A stretch of 64,000 nt of DNA, taken from contig OX352772.1 of NCBI GenBank assembly GCA_947095535.1, positions 253,371,597-253,435,596 on the forward strand, given 5' to 3'. The translations under genes and the position numbers were made by a program. This document shows, one piece after another, positions 45,740 through 56,044 of the stretch. Source of the stretch: Poecilobothrus nobilitatus. Lineage: Eukaryota > Arthropoda > Insecta > Diptera > Dolichopodidae. Position 1 is the stretch's first letter, and each line of letters begins with the position of its first letter. The notes under the pieces were generated by a model, which did not search any database, was not told where the DNA came from, and saw only the letters and a list, made by a program, of their open reading frames with translations.

Positions 45740-46224
45740 TTTTCATTATTATTAAAACTAAAAAAAACTAATAAAGCAACTATATTAGAAAATAAAACAT
45801 TAACAATAATGAGAATTTACACAGCATACTACGGATAGGAGAGCAAGAGTGTACATAAAATCTTCTAGGTAAGTTAATAATATTTTAACTAACTTTAGAA
45901 CATTACTTGAAAACTTAAAAGAAGAATATCTGGATTTTATGGAATCTTATTCAGACGGAAGATATCGTTATTTACCATTGTTTATATACGTTTGCACCAT
46001 CATAAGTCGAATAAAAATTTTACACCATAAAGAAATTTCCAGAATGTAGAAGACTAATAAAAACAAAAGAAAAGAAATTTTTTCTGATCTAGAATTGAGT
46101 ATATATTATATTACTAAAACGAAAATAATTTAAGGTATTTTATATTCAACTTTTGTGAAGTGAAGGGTCAACTCATCATCATTTATTATTATTATTAGTT
46201 GGATTTTAAATTTTAACAAGCATT

Positions 46225-46775
46225 ATGAAATTCTTTTATATAATATTAAGTTTATTAATTATTGGAATTTATTCAGCACCTACTCCAAATATAATATTAG
46301 ATGAATCAGCTTATGGAAGTACAAATTTCAATGTCATACTTCCAAGTAATGAAACTATTCAAATAAATTTATCAGTGAAATTACTGAAGCATATACGTTC
46401 TTCAGAAATACCAGTAACAACAACAACACCGATATATGTAAGTAATCAATTGAAAAACCTTTTGCAGATGATCAAATTATGAAAGCTAATTCTGCCCCCC
46501 AAAATGTTACAACAGAACAATCAATTAAAGCATTTAAACAGGAGCTTTTATTGAAGGAAAGAAATATTGGTGGTATAATTGAGAGTTATCACATATTTTA
46601 TAGACATTTTCGATTAGAGTATGATTATAATAAAGAAATCAAAGTTCGCTGTTCATATAATTCAAAATTTAAACAACTTTCATTAAAAATTGAATGTTTG
46701 GTATATATGGAGATTAATACTAATAGAATTTTAAGTAACGGAATATTGAAAAATTATACAATTTATGACACTTAA
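46225..46775 (+). pseudogene. Polinton-side ORF with signal-peptide-like start, one frameshift
   Basis: The first frame (46225-46482) starts MKFFYIILSLLIIGIYSAP, which looks like a signal peptide with a cleavage site after the serine. It continues with SAYGSTNFNVILPSNETIQI. The second frame (46479-46775) overlaps it by four bases (ATGA) and has a folded-looking composition with two Cys. The text just before the overlap also reads sensibly in the second frame, so I infer a frameshift near 46440 rather than two genes. I do not know the function. Confidence 0.5.
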
Positions 46776-47020
46776 TATAAATCTAACAATACTTTAATTG
46801 ATTTGCGAAATATTAAACAAACATATAATATGTATATATCTTAAATACTATTTTTAAATAAAATTACATTTTTAAAATTTAAACTAAATCTGTTTTATTT
46901 ATCCATGAATTATTGGTTGAAGGGAATCCAAGCCATTTAACAAAAGCTCTATCATCCTTATATTTTATTATTTTTTCAATTAAGTAAATAACTTTAATTT
47001 TGGCTTTTAATAGTTCTGAT

Positions 47021-47850
47021 TCATAAAAACTTCCTTCTATTGGGTATGAACATAAAATCTTCTAGTAAATGTGTTGCAGAATTTGTGATTTGCATTTTTC
47101 TTATCTTGAATATTTCTGTTGACCAATTGGGAGTATAACCTTTTTCAAAAATATGTTTAAACTTGCTTATTTGAACTGAGTCACCAATTTTGAATTTAGC
47201 CGATGGTGAAATTTTAATACGATTATAAACACTTGACAACAACTCATTAGCATTTTTTTCATTTACATTTGATGGAAATTTTCCAATTGTACAATGTTTT
47301 GTATGATTATATTGATGAACTAATCCTTCAATTATGTCTATCCATTTGTAATTTCCATTAAAGCTAAATTCTTTCCACATTTTCTCTTTTAAAGTTTGGT
47401 TAAAGCGTTCTACAATTGATGCTTTCATTGAGCTAAAAGTTGAGTAATGATTAATTTGATAATGTTTCATTAAATTTTTAAAAGCTATGTAGAAGAATTC
47501 TTTTCCATCATCAGTCTAAAGATTTTTGGGTATCGGTTGAATTTTTTGAAAATTGAGTGCATTACCTGAGTGATATTTTCAGCTGTTTTATTCTTTATTG
47601 AAATTGCCCATGCATATTTTGAAAAAGTATCGATTACAGTTAATAGAAACCGATACCCTTTATTTTCTTAGCATATAAACCCATTTCTACTAAATGTACT
47701 TGCCAGAGATCATCAAAACCTTCGATAATTACTCTACGTTTTTCGAAATTTCTTCGTGCTGGATTATGTAACTCTTCAACAACCTCTCTTTTACTCATGA
47801 TGAATGATCTAATTTCATTTCTGTCATGGGGTTATAATTGGAAAATCTCT
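47021..47850 (-). pseudogene. Polinton integrase (retroviral-type), degenerate
   Basis: Frame 47470-47021 has SIVERFNQTLKEKMW (the catalytic glutamate of the DDE triad), HQYNHTKHCTIGKFPS, then the C-terminal part KFKIGDSVQISKFKHIFEKG and YTPNWSTEIFKI, a chromodomain-like end usual in Polinton integrases. Upstream (47850-47480) VIDTFSKYAW-like and DDGKEF text is readable in other frames with stops, giving the two aspartates. It would insert the element DNA. Frameshifts make it inactive. Confidence 0.8.
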
Positions 47851-47863
47851 CATTAAAAATATG

Positions 47864-48124
47864 CTAACGATGGTTTTTATTTAAAACTCTGGATATAAGT
47901 TTATCAATATTTTCAATTCTTTTATTGAATTTTACTCGATCTAGAGCTATAATCTCCCAATATTTTTGTCGAGCTAATTTATGTGCATAATTCCATGTGT
48001 ACAAGATATATGTTTGAGGTTTTAAATTAAAATTAACTTTTTTCTTCACCTTTTCCTCTTTCTCCTGGCCCATCCTCTCTTCAGGGGAATCTGAAATGTA
48101 AAGCAATTCAAAGAAATCAACCAC
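47864..48124 (-). CDS. Polinton-side ORF, unknown
   Basis: The 86 residues have a highly charged N-terminal part (EERMGQEKEEKVKKK) and YILYTWNYAHKLARQKYWE. It precedes the integrase on the same strand with a 10-bp gap. I do not recognise a family. It may be the N-terminal part of a longer decayed gene. Confidence 0.4.
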   Translation of the reverse strand: MVDFFELLYISDSPEERMGQEKEEKVKKKVNFNLKPQTYILYTWNYAHKLARQKYWEIIALDRVKFNKRIENIDKLISRVLNKNHR

Positions 48125-48479
48125 CGCACTCTATCTCATCTTAAATTTAAAACAATAATTATTATGCTTATTTATTTTTTAATTTAAGTAGTTTCATTTG
48201 TTTTCAATTCTATCATATAATTTCATTAATTTAACAATTCTTATCATTATTTGTTCAGCTGATATACATGCACATGTATCAGCAAAAATTAAAATGATCT
48301 TTAAGCTCATTATAATGTTCCACTAATAGTCTATTTTCATATTTGTGTATAATTTTTTTAAATTTATATCCGATTCGTGATATATCCACGTTTAGTTTAT
48401 AATGATTTAAGACAAACTGATTGTAAAATAATATTATTTGTTCTTTATTTCCAAAAGTTTTATTCGAAGCTCAAAGTTT
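48125..48479. other. Non-coding AT-rich gap within the Polinton
   Basis: No frame that I can support. The downstream end of the next minus-strand gene borders it. Confidence 0.5.
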
Positions 48480-48917
48480 TCAAGAATTTCTGCACTGTTT
48501 ACGAAGTGCATATATTTTTAATTTCATTTTCCATTCTACTCCATAAAAATGAATTATATCTTTCAATTTTTTTTCAATAAAAGTTTTAAAGATATCATCC
48601 AATTTGCTAATTTCATTGTCAATGAGATGTTTCATTATGTTCTTTGCATCTGAAAGTTGTGTATTTACCTCAGCATTTTCCCTTTGATAATCTATAAAAA
48701 GATTTGTTATACTTCTATCATGAAAATCGAATTGATTGTCAACATAATTTTTTGTTACAACATCTGTTGAATTAATTGGTGTTTTAATATTTGCGAATTG
48801 TTTATTTCGAAGATCATAATTTCCTTCTGAGGTTAAAGGAAAACTTATTATAGAGCTGTTTATTGGTTGATTTTTATATGGTGCAACCCGAGTATGTCCA
48901 AATTTGTCAATAGTCAT
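48480..48917 (-). CDS. Conserved Polinton protein with 'DVVTKNYVD' motif, unknown function
   Basis: The 145 residues start at an ATG at 48917. The middle part NYDLRNKQFANIKTPINSTD followed by VVTKNYVDNQF is a pattern I know from unnamed Polinton proteins ('...LCNVK.P....DAVTKKYVD'). It is followed by a probable coiled coil (HLIDNEISKLDDIFKTFIEKK). It may be a virion-type structural or fibre-like component, but this is inference. It seems intact. Confidence 0.6.
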   Translation of the reverse strand: MTIDKFGHTRVAPYKNQPINSSIISFPLTSEGNYDLRNKQFANIKTPINSTDVVTKNYVDNQFDFHDRSITNLFIDYQRENAEVNTQLSDAKNIMKHLIDNEISKLDDIFKTFIEKKLKDIIHFYGVEWKMKLKIYALRKQCRNS

Positions 48918-48944
48918 TATGTAAGTGTAATTTTTAAATATTTA

Positions 48945-49801
48945 TTACTCAATTATATTTGCTTCTCTTAGTTCTTCAAAAATGGAATTGATTTCATTAT
49001 GATGATTATTATTGCCAGCCATATCCGACGCAATCAAGAGCTTCAACCTATTAACTAATTTATTAGGATCATCCCAATAAGTGTAGTGTACAGGTCGGTT
49101 TGAATATAACATAGTAGAAGAGTTTGGCAATGATAATAAATTTTTATTAGAATAAGAATTATCCTTTTTATATATTCATGTTTATAGAGGTTTTAAATCA
49201 TTTTCACTATAATTCTCAGGTTTCTTTTTAAATATAAGATTGTGCAACCTTCAGCTCCCTCAAAGATCTCACCATCAATAATTATGTTATGATTATTTTC
49301 ATCGATACTAGACTTTGAATTACCTAATTTTCTTAAGTTTGATTTTAAGTCAAGATAAGGTCCATAACTCTTATTAATCTCTGATTTATTATAATAGCTG
49401 TATAGAGGTGATGATGATGATGATGACGGTTCAGAAATCAATGTAAAATTTTTCAAGTTATTAATTTTTGAAGTTGAAAATGTGTTAGTGTTAGGTGTTG
49501 ATGTCTTAAAACTTTCAGAATTTGATTTATCTTTATTTGGTGTTTTTGTTTTTTGTACGAATGATGTCACATTAATTTCTCCATTATCAGAAGTTTTGGA
49601 TTGTTCATCTGGTTTCACTTCCTGTTTTATGAAATTATTCGGATATTGGTATTTCACAACATTAGTTAATTTCTTAAATGTCTTCTCCAAATATTGCTTC
49701 TCTGCTATTTTTCCAATTTTTAATGCTTTATATTTCCGTTGTAAATCTTCCCTCGTTTTAATCAAGTCTTTCAAAACTTTTTCATTAAAGGTTTTATCCA
49801 T
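48945..49801 (-). pseudogene. Conserved Polinton gene of unknown function, split
   Basis: The start is an ATG at 49801. Frame 49801-49193 begins with a coiled coil (DLIKTREDLQRKYKALKIGK) and a Ser/Thr/Asn-rich middle. It ends with a short fold (NHNIIIDGEIFEGAEGCTIL) that resembles the Polinton 'DG..Y.GT.GLWEL' element in decayed form. Frame 49130-48945 continues with YWDDPNKLVNRLKLLIASD and NEINSIFEELREANIIE, a conserved tail of the same protein. The text between is damaged. Its role is unknown. Confidence 0.6.
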
Positions 49802-49949
49802 CACTAAACTGCAACTAGCCTAATCTGATCTGTTGTTGTTAATGATCTGATCTGTGGCTGTTGCTGATCTCATTTGTTGATGTTGCTGATCTTACCCGTT
49901 GTTGTTATTGTTCTGATTTGTTCTTGTTATGAACTGTATATGGATATAT

Positions 49950-50638
49950 TTATAGTTGTATACATTCTTCAAAATTTCTTTTATAGCGACCATTATTCAA
50001 ACGTCTATCTTTATCAATAAGTAAAAATCCATAGTTATTTCGCCAGCAATGTGTGCATATATCTTTAAATTGCTTAAAAAACATATCCGTATTAACATGA
50101 TCGTTATAAATGTGCTTTAAATTTAAATCATCTTGTTTAAATATGATTACAAAATTTGCATTATCTCTTATTAAATGCTTAGGAATTCGAGTGTATGATT
50201 GACACAAATAGAAACTGTCCACATCTTGATGTCGTTCCATGCAAAAATATTCTCTCACATTATCTTATTTATCACATGCAACATTATCAAATATGAATAT
50301 TGAATTAGGCTGCGATTCTGATGGCTTAACTACATCTGAATTATTTGAAAATTCATTATACCCCATTCCTTTAATAGGTTTAATAATTTTTTTCAAATAC
50401 TCATACTTTGGCTGGTGTAATGATTTCGAATAAATATATATATATTGAAATTTGAGACCTTTGGGGTCTAATAACATGCTTAACATGACACTCGTTTTAC
50501 CACAATTAGATGGTCCAACAATTAATCCTCGAATACTGTTTGATAGTATTTCTCCATGTTTCTTATTTTTTTCATATTATTACATTTCCCATCAAAATTC
50601 CTTATCTTTATTGTTTCACCTTTTTTAATAAACTTCAT
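49950..50638 (-). pseudogene. Polinton packaging ATPase (FtsK/HerA-type), one frameshift and one stop
   Basis: The start is an ATG at 50638. After about 30 codons a frameshift near 50540 leads into LIVGPSNCGKTSVMLSML, the Walker A loop. Walker B is SIFIFDNVACDK near 50270. An in-frame TAA at 50265-50267 follows, and the same frame resumes with NVREYFCMERHQD and SYTRIPKHLIRDNANFVIIF. In Polintons this enzyme is thought to pump DNA into capsids. It is divergent from the PLA2-like gene with about 90 bp between. Confidence 0.85.
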
Positions 50639-50729
50639 TTTAGCAATTATTTTAATTTCATATAAAACATTATTTATATGCATTAACTAAATCAATTTAT
50701 ATTGAACCGCAATCAATGTAACATTAAAT

Positions 50730-51023
50730 ATGATCGTCCGCAATAAAAAGGCATTTAGTCGTAAATCAGGAATCAAAAAGAAAGGTGGTGTTTTAAATTC
50801 CATTATTAATAAATTACCATTTGAAGCACATTTACCTGGGTATAATTATTGTGGACCTGGTACAAAACTTAAAAAACGTTTAGAACGTGGTGATAAAGGT
50901 ATAAATAAATTAGATGATGGATGTCGTGAACAGGATATTGCATACTCTAACAATAGTAATATTACTGATCGTCATATAGCTGATAAAATATTAGCTGAAA
51001 AAGCTTGGGAAAGAGTTATGTGA
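50730..51023 (+). CDS. Phospholipase-A2-like Polinton protein, catalytic His replaced by Gln
   Basis: The 97 residues start at an ATG at 50730. The calcium-loop motif YNYCGPGT lies at residues 44-51, and the helix with the active site is DDGCREQDIAYS at about 67-78. In the parvovirus-type PLA2 family this helix reads ..HD.AY, and here the His is Gln (CAG). The remainder (DRHIADKILAEKAWERV) is typical of the Polinton version. Members of the family help virions leave endosomes by cutting membrane lipids. Without the His this copy should be inactive, by mutation or as a non-enzymatic variant. Confidence 0.75.
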   Translation: MIVRNKKAFSRKSGIKKKGGVLNSIINKLPFEAHLPGYNYCGPGTKLKKRLERGDKGINKLDDGCREQDIAYSNNSNITDRHIADKILAEKAWERVM

Positions 51024-51056
51024 AAAAGCAAACGCATTTCTCTTATTACAAACGCA

Positions 51057-51517
51057 ATGAAAGTAAAAGTTAAACTTGGTATTGGTCTCAAAAAGAAAAC
51101 AAAGAAAGTAAAGAAAAGAAACAATTAGGAAGAGTCATTCAAGGAGCTAAAATTTCCATTAAGTGGTATAAACCTGAAAAGCAAAAATATGCTATCAAAA
51201 TTGCCCTGAAAGCTGCTAGAAATATAAGCAAGAATAGACAATTAATAAAAATGCTACGCATTATTCCTGTTCCTAAAGCATGTGGCATTCTTCCATTAAT
51301 CCCAATATTTGCTGGTCTTTCAGCTGTTGGAGCTCTTACAGGTGGTGCTGCTGGTATAACAAAAGCTGTTAATTATGCTAAAAATGCTAAGAAACAGTTA
51401 AATGAAAGTGAACGTCATAATAAAACAATAGAGGCTATTGCTCTAAGAGGAAAAGGTTTACATTTAAAATCATATAAGCAAGGGCTTGGATTATATTGGC
51501 CACCAAAAAACCACTAA
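51057..51517 (+). pseudogene. Small hydrophobic Polinton protein, frameshifted
   Basis: A Lys-rich start (KLGIGLKKKTKKVKKR) from an ATG at 51057 ends in a stop near 51126. Another frame resumes with IKWYKPEKQKYAIKIAL. From 51251 the core follows: PKACGILPLIPIFAGLSAVG, then GGAAGITKAVNYAKNAKKQL, and KGLHLKSYKQGLGLYW. This Ala/Gly-rich hydrophobic stretch plus a basic start recalls the small minor virion proteins placed before the protease in Polintons. It ends 2 bp before the protease ATG. Confidence 0.6.
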
Positions 51518-51519
51518 AT

Positions 51520-51966
51520 ATGCTACCTAAACGGGCTTTAACTAATATTGATATAAATAATTTTGGAATGAACTACTTAAAATATTTTCGTGGAGTTTTT
51601 ATGAGCGATGATCTTCCTAAAACCAAACCATTGAAACGCGAATGTGGAATAATAAATTTAGATATATCAAATGGAGATGGAACACATTGGGTAGCATATT
51701 ATAAGAAATTAAATGATATACAATATTTTGATAGCATTGGAAATATACAACCACCAAGTGAAATTTTTAAATACTTAGGAAATAAGCTTTTATATAATTA
51801 TAATACATATCAGAAATTGAACACATATAATTGTGGACATTTATGTTTAACTTTCTTATCTAATTCTATTTTTTATAAGCAAAAAAAAAGAATTAAAAAA
51901 AATAAAAATGGAATAAAAAGAATAATATATCACAATTTCTTTCTATACCCTACACCTAAAGTATAG
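51520..51966 (+). CDS. Adenain-type cysteine protease of the Polinton
   Basis: The ATG at 51520 lies 2 bp after the stop of the previous gene. The protein keeps the adenovirus-protease layout: CGIINLDIS, the catalytic His in GTHWVAYYKK (about residue 60), the acidic partner in QYFDSIGN (about 78), and the catalytic Cys in YNCGHLCLTF (about 115). It would cleave capsid precursors. The last six residues come from repeat family C, whose TATACCC hairpin begins at 51944, so the natural C-terminus has been replaced. The catalytic parts look intact. Confidence 0.85.
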   Translation: MLPKRALTNIDINNFGMNYLKYFRGVFMSDDLPKTKPLKRECGIINLDISNGDGTHWVAYYKKLNDIQYFDSIGNIQPPSEIFKYLGNKLLYNYNTYQKLNTYNCGHLCLTFLSNSIFYKQKKRIKKNKNGIKRIIYHNFFLYPTPKV

Positions 51967-53084
51967 GGTATATTAACTTTGGTATGGTGTTTGTAACCAC
52001 CAAAATGAAGCGAGTTAGATATGGACATGTATATATATTCTGAATCAGGATCACCTCCTGAGTCGATTTAACGATGTCCGTCCGTCTGTCCGTTCGCACG
52101 ATAACTCAAAAACTAATAAAGCTATCTTGATGAAATTTGTATAGTAGGTTACTAATTACGGAAGGAAGGCTAAGTTCGAATCTGGACAAAATCGGTCCAT
52201 GGGTTCGGATTCTGGAAGCTTCCGAATGATTCCGGAGCAAACGAGATTATCTCCAAAACCAACAAAGATAGAACCTTTAAATTTTGTACAATGATGTTCC
52301 TTCCGTTCGATTTATGTGCCTGAAATTTAAGAGGTTTTGGGTTTGGGTCCATGGGATTTGGGTCCATGGGTTTGGATTTTGAAAGCTTGCGAACGAGAAC
52401 CAGAGCAAATGATATTATCTCCAAAAGCAACAAAGGTATAACCTTTAAATTAGGCAGAATGGTGTTCCTTCATGTTTGATTTATGTTTCTGAAATTTGTG
52501 AGGATTTGGTCCATGGGTTCAAATCTTGGAAGCTTCCGGACGAGCCCCAGAGCAAACGAGTATATCTCCACAACCAACAAAGATACAACTTTTATTTTTA
52601 GTACAAAGGTGTTCTGTTATGTTTCCTTTTCTATAAAATTGGAAACTGACATTTGAAAGAATTTGAACCATGGGTTCGTATTTTGGAAACATCCGGACGA
52701 GCGCAAGAGCAACGAGCATATCTCCAAAACCAACAAAAGTAGAACCTTTAAATTTAGTACAATGGTGTTCTGGCATGTTTTCTTTATGTTCCTGAGATGG
52801 ATTCGATGAACTGGAGTGGCAATTCGGGTACCTGACGCACACTCCCAAGGACTAACAATCTCCGAAATTAATAAAGATAGGAACTTAAAATTTTTTACAA
52901 AGGTTTCAAGCATATCCCAAGAGGATGCTTCTTTTACGTTTCTGAAATTCGAGTTGAATAAGACAGAAAAGGGAAGAAGTTCAAGCAGCTGCCAAAAAAA
53001 CTGATGGATTTTTAATTTAATTCGAATTATTCAGGTGTAGGGTATTAATAAGTCGGTTGCATCGACTTACTGTTACATTTACTT
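51944..53084 (+). mobile_element. Repeat family C, copy 1: DINE-1/Helentron-like
   Basis: It opens with the hairpin TATACCCTACACCTAAAGTA/AGGGTATA and the gcgagttagata box, then gtccgtccgtctgtccg near 52077. The body is about five units of roughly 145 bp (ttggaagcttccgaacgagc). It closes with GGTGTAGGGTATTAATAAG, an AAGTCG/CGACTT hairpin and gttacatttactt. It supplies the last codons of the protease. Frames inside it follow the unit period and are not genes. Confidence 0.75.
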
Positions 53085-54593
53085 ATTTTCTTTTAAGCAT
53101 GACCCATATTAATAAAATTTAAATATTTTCAAGTTGAAGGTTATTTTTCGTTTCTTTGCATAGAATCATATGTTTTTTATTATAAAATATAGGTTATTGA
53201 AATGTATACAAATTATTATTTGTATAAATGAATGTATAAGTAGTTACTCTATAATAAATTATGAAGAAGTAGTAAGGATATGGCGGTGCAAATGGCGGAG
53301 CTTTTAAGCTTACCAGGTAAAGATATGGCGGTGCAAATGGCGGAGCTTTTAATCAGCAAAGCTTAGCAGGTAAAGATATGGCGGCGCAAATGGTGGAACT
53401 TTTAAACGGCAAAGTTTTTAAGCGGTAAAGTAGGGGTGAAAGGTTTGTGTCTTTGATATTTTGCATGATCATGTGGAGAGAAAATAAACAATGGTGCAGC
53501 GGCTGCAACGGAGTTTTTAAGCGGCAAAGTATGAGTAAAACCCTTATGTGTTTGATATTTTAAATGATATAGATTTCTTTTTATTAATAAAAGTTTTATT
53601 GATTTTGGAAGTTAAGTTTAAACTTGATTTAATGTTTATATAAAAAATTTAAAAATGTTTTTAAAGCTAGATTAAAAATAGGTGAATTATTATTATCTTT
53701 GAGAAACTAAATAATTTTTATTAATAAAAAATTTTCTTGGTTATGGAACTTAAGTTTAAACATGATTTAATGTTTATATAAAAAGTTTTTAAAGCTGGAT
53801 TAAAAATTGGTGAATTATTATTATCATTGAGAAGCTTTAAAGTTGCTAAATATTTAGATAAATTCAACAACTTCAATATAAAAAGTTTTTAAAGTTTGGT
53901 TTGAATACTTTATTAAAAAGTGGTTTTAAAAGCTTGATTTAAAATTGGTGAATTATTATGATCTTTGAGAAGCTTTATAGTTAAATTAAAAGTACTAATA
54001 TTTTAAATTAGAGTGAAGATATGGAAAGTTTTTTAAAGTTTGGTTATGATAAATCTACGTATTCTTAATACTGCAAAACTTGTGTTCAAAAAGTTATTTT
54101 TATAAATAAAAAACAGTTTGTATTTCATAATAAAAGTTTGTTTTGTTTTTTCATTAAAAACTATATTAATAATTTTAATTATAAATTTCCTTAAACTAAG
54201 CCTGCATTAGTTTTATAATGTCTACAATAATTACAATAAAGTTTACATAAATTGATTTAATTTACAATGAGCCCATGCAAGGGTATCAATTTTATCATGT
54301 AATATATATCTCTTATTATTTAAAGCACTTAAAGCTATTTTATTTAAGTTTTGGGTGTAAATTACATGTAAATATGATTTAAAATTGTAAATTTCTCTAT
54401 ATAATTTTATTTTTTAATAGACAGTCTTTATAATTATTTAAATTTAGGTAATTTACAACATATTTTTTCACACCTTTTGCCTTTTTTACCTGATCACCCT
54501 TAAACGACTCAAGGTAATACATTTTTGATCTTAAACCAATAAATTCAGAAACAATTCTACCGTTGAATTCATCTTTAAATAATCCAAGCTTTT
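53085..54593. repeat. Polinton spacer, tandem copy S1 (ends in polymerase C-terminus)
   Basis: About 1.5 kb with near-identical text at 56044-57546 and 59394-61915. It begins ttttcttttaagcatgaccc and holds a short GC-richer minisatellite at about 53276-53430 (three units around atggcggtgcaaatggcgga). An AT-rich stretch with internally repeated phrases (ttaagtttaaac.tgatttaatg, aaattggtgaattattat) follows. Polymerase text on the minus strand closes it. It is the segment between the protease and polymerase genes. Confidence 0.8.
54397..54593 (-). pseudogene. DNA polymerase B C-terminal fragment, copy 1
   Basis: On the minus strand KKLGLFKDEFNGRIVSEFIG, RSKMYYLESF and KKAKGVKKYVVNYLNL lead to a stop. 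This is the C-terminal end of Polinton protein-primed polymerase B ('LGLFKDE..G..I.EFVGLR.KMY' pattern). It is cut off from the rest of the gene by family C. The residues upstream in the open frame belong to the repeat. Confidence 0.75.
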
Positions 54594-56044
54594 TATACCC
54601 TACACCTAAAGTACAGGGTATATTAACTTTGGTATGGTATTTGTAACCACCAAAAGGAAGCGAGTTAGATATAGACATGTATATATATTCTGAATCAGGA
54701 TCACCTCCTGAGTCGATTTAACGATGTCCGTCCGTCTGTCCGTTCGCACGATAACTCAAAAACTAATAAAGCTATCTTGATGAAATTTGTATAGTAGGTT
54801 ACTAATTACGGAAGGAAGGCTAAGTTCGAATCTGGACAAAATCGGTTAATGGGTTCGGATTCTGGAAGCTTCCGAATGATTCCGGAGCAAACGAGATTAT
54901 CTCCAAAACCAACAAAGATAGAACCTTTAAAGTTTGTACAATGATGTTTCTTCCCGTTCGATTTATGTCTCTGAAATTAAAGAAGATTTGGTCCATTGGT
55001 TTGGATTTTGGAAGCTTCCGAACGAGCACCAGACCAAATGAGATTATCTCCAGAACCAATATAGATAGAACCTTTAAATTTTGTACAATGATGTTCCTTC
55101 CCGTTCGATTTATGTGCCTGAAATTTAAGAGGATTTGGGTTTGGGTCCATGGGATTTGGGTCCATGGGATTTGGGTCCATGGGTTTGGATTTTGAAAGCT
55201 TCCGAACGAGCACTAGAGCAAATGAGATTATCTCCAAAAACAACAAAGATATAACCTTTAACTTCGGCAGAATGGTATTCTTTCATGTTTGATTTAGGTC
55301 TCTGAAATTTCAGAGGATTTGGTCCTTGGGTTGGGATTTTGGAAGCTTCCGAACGAGCCTCAGAGCAAATGATATTATCTCCAAAAGCAACAAAGGTATA
55401 ACCTTTAAATTAGGCAGAATGGTGTTCCTTCATGTTTGATTTATGTTTCTGAAATTTGTGAGGATTTGGTCCATGGGTTCAAATCTTGGAAGCTTCCGGA
55501 CGAGCCCCAGAGCAAACGAGTATATCTCCACAACCAACAAAGATACAACTTTTATTTTTAGTACAAAGGTGTTCTGTTATGTTTCCTTTTCTATAAAATT
55601 GGAAACTGACATTTGAAAGAATTTGAACCATGGGTTCGTATTTTGGAAACTTGCGGACGAGCGCAAGAGCAACGAGCATATCTCCAAAACCAACAAAAGT
55701 AGAACCTTTAAATTTAGTACAATGGTGTTCTGGCATGTTTTCTTTATGTACCTGAGACGGATTCGATGAATTGGAGTGGCAATTCGGGTACCTGACGCAC
55801 ACTCCCAAGGACTAAAAATCTTCGACATTAATAAAGATAGGAACTTAAAATTTTTTACAAAGGTTTCAAGCATATCCCAAGAGGATGCTTCTTTTACGTT
55901 TCTGAAATTCGAGTTGAATAAGATAGAAAAGGGAAGAAGTTCAAGCAGCTGCCAAAAAACTGATGGATTTTTAATTTAATTCGAATTATTCAGGTGTAGG
56001 GTATTAATAAGTCGGTTGCATCGACTTACTGTTACATTTACTTA
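54594..56044 (+). mobile_element. Repeat family C, copy 2
   Basis: It has the same head and tail as copy 1 but is about 300 bp longer, because the ~145-bp array has two more units. A local triplication of gggatttgggtccat lies at 55139-55185. Confidence 0.75.
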
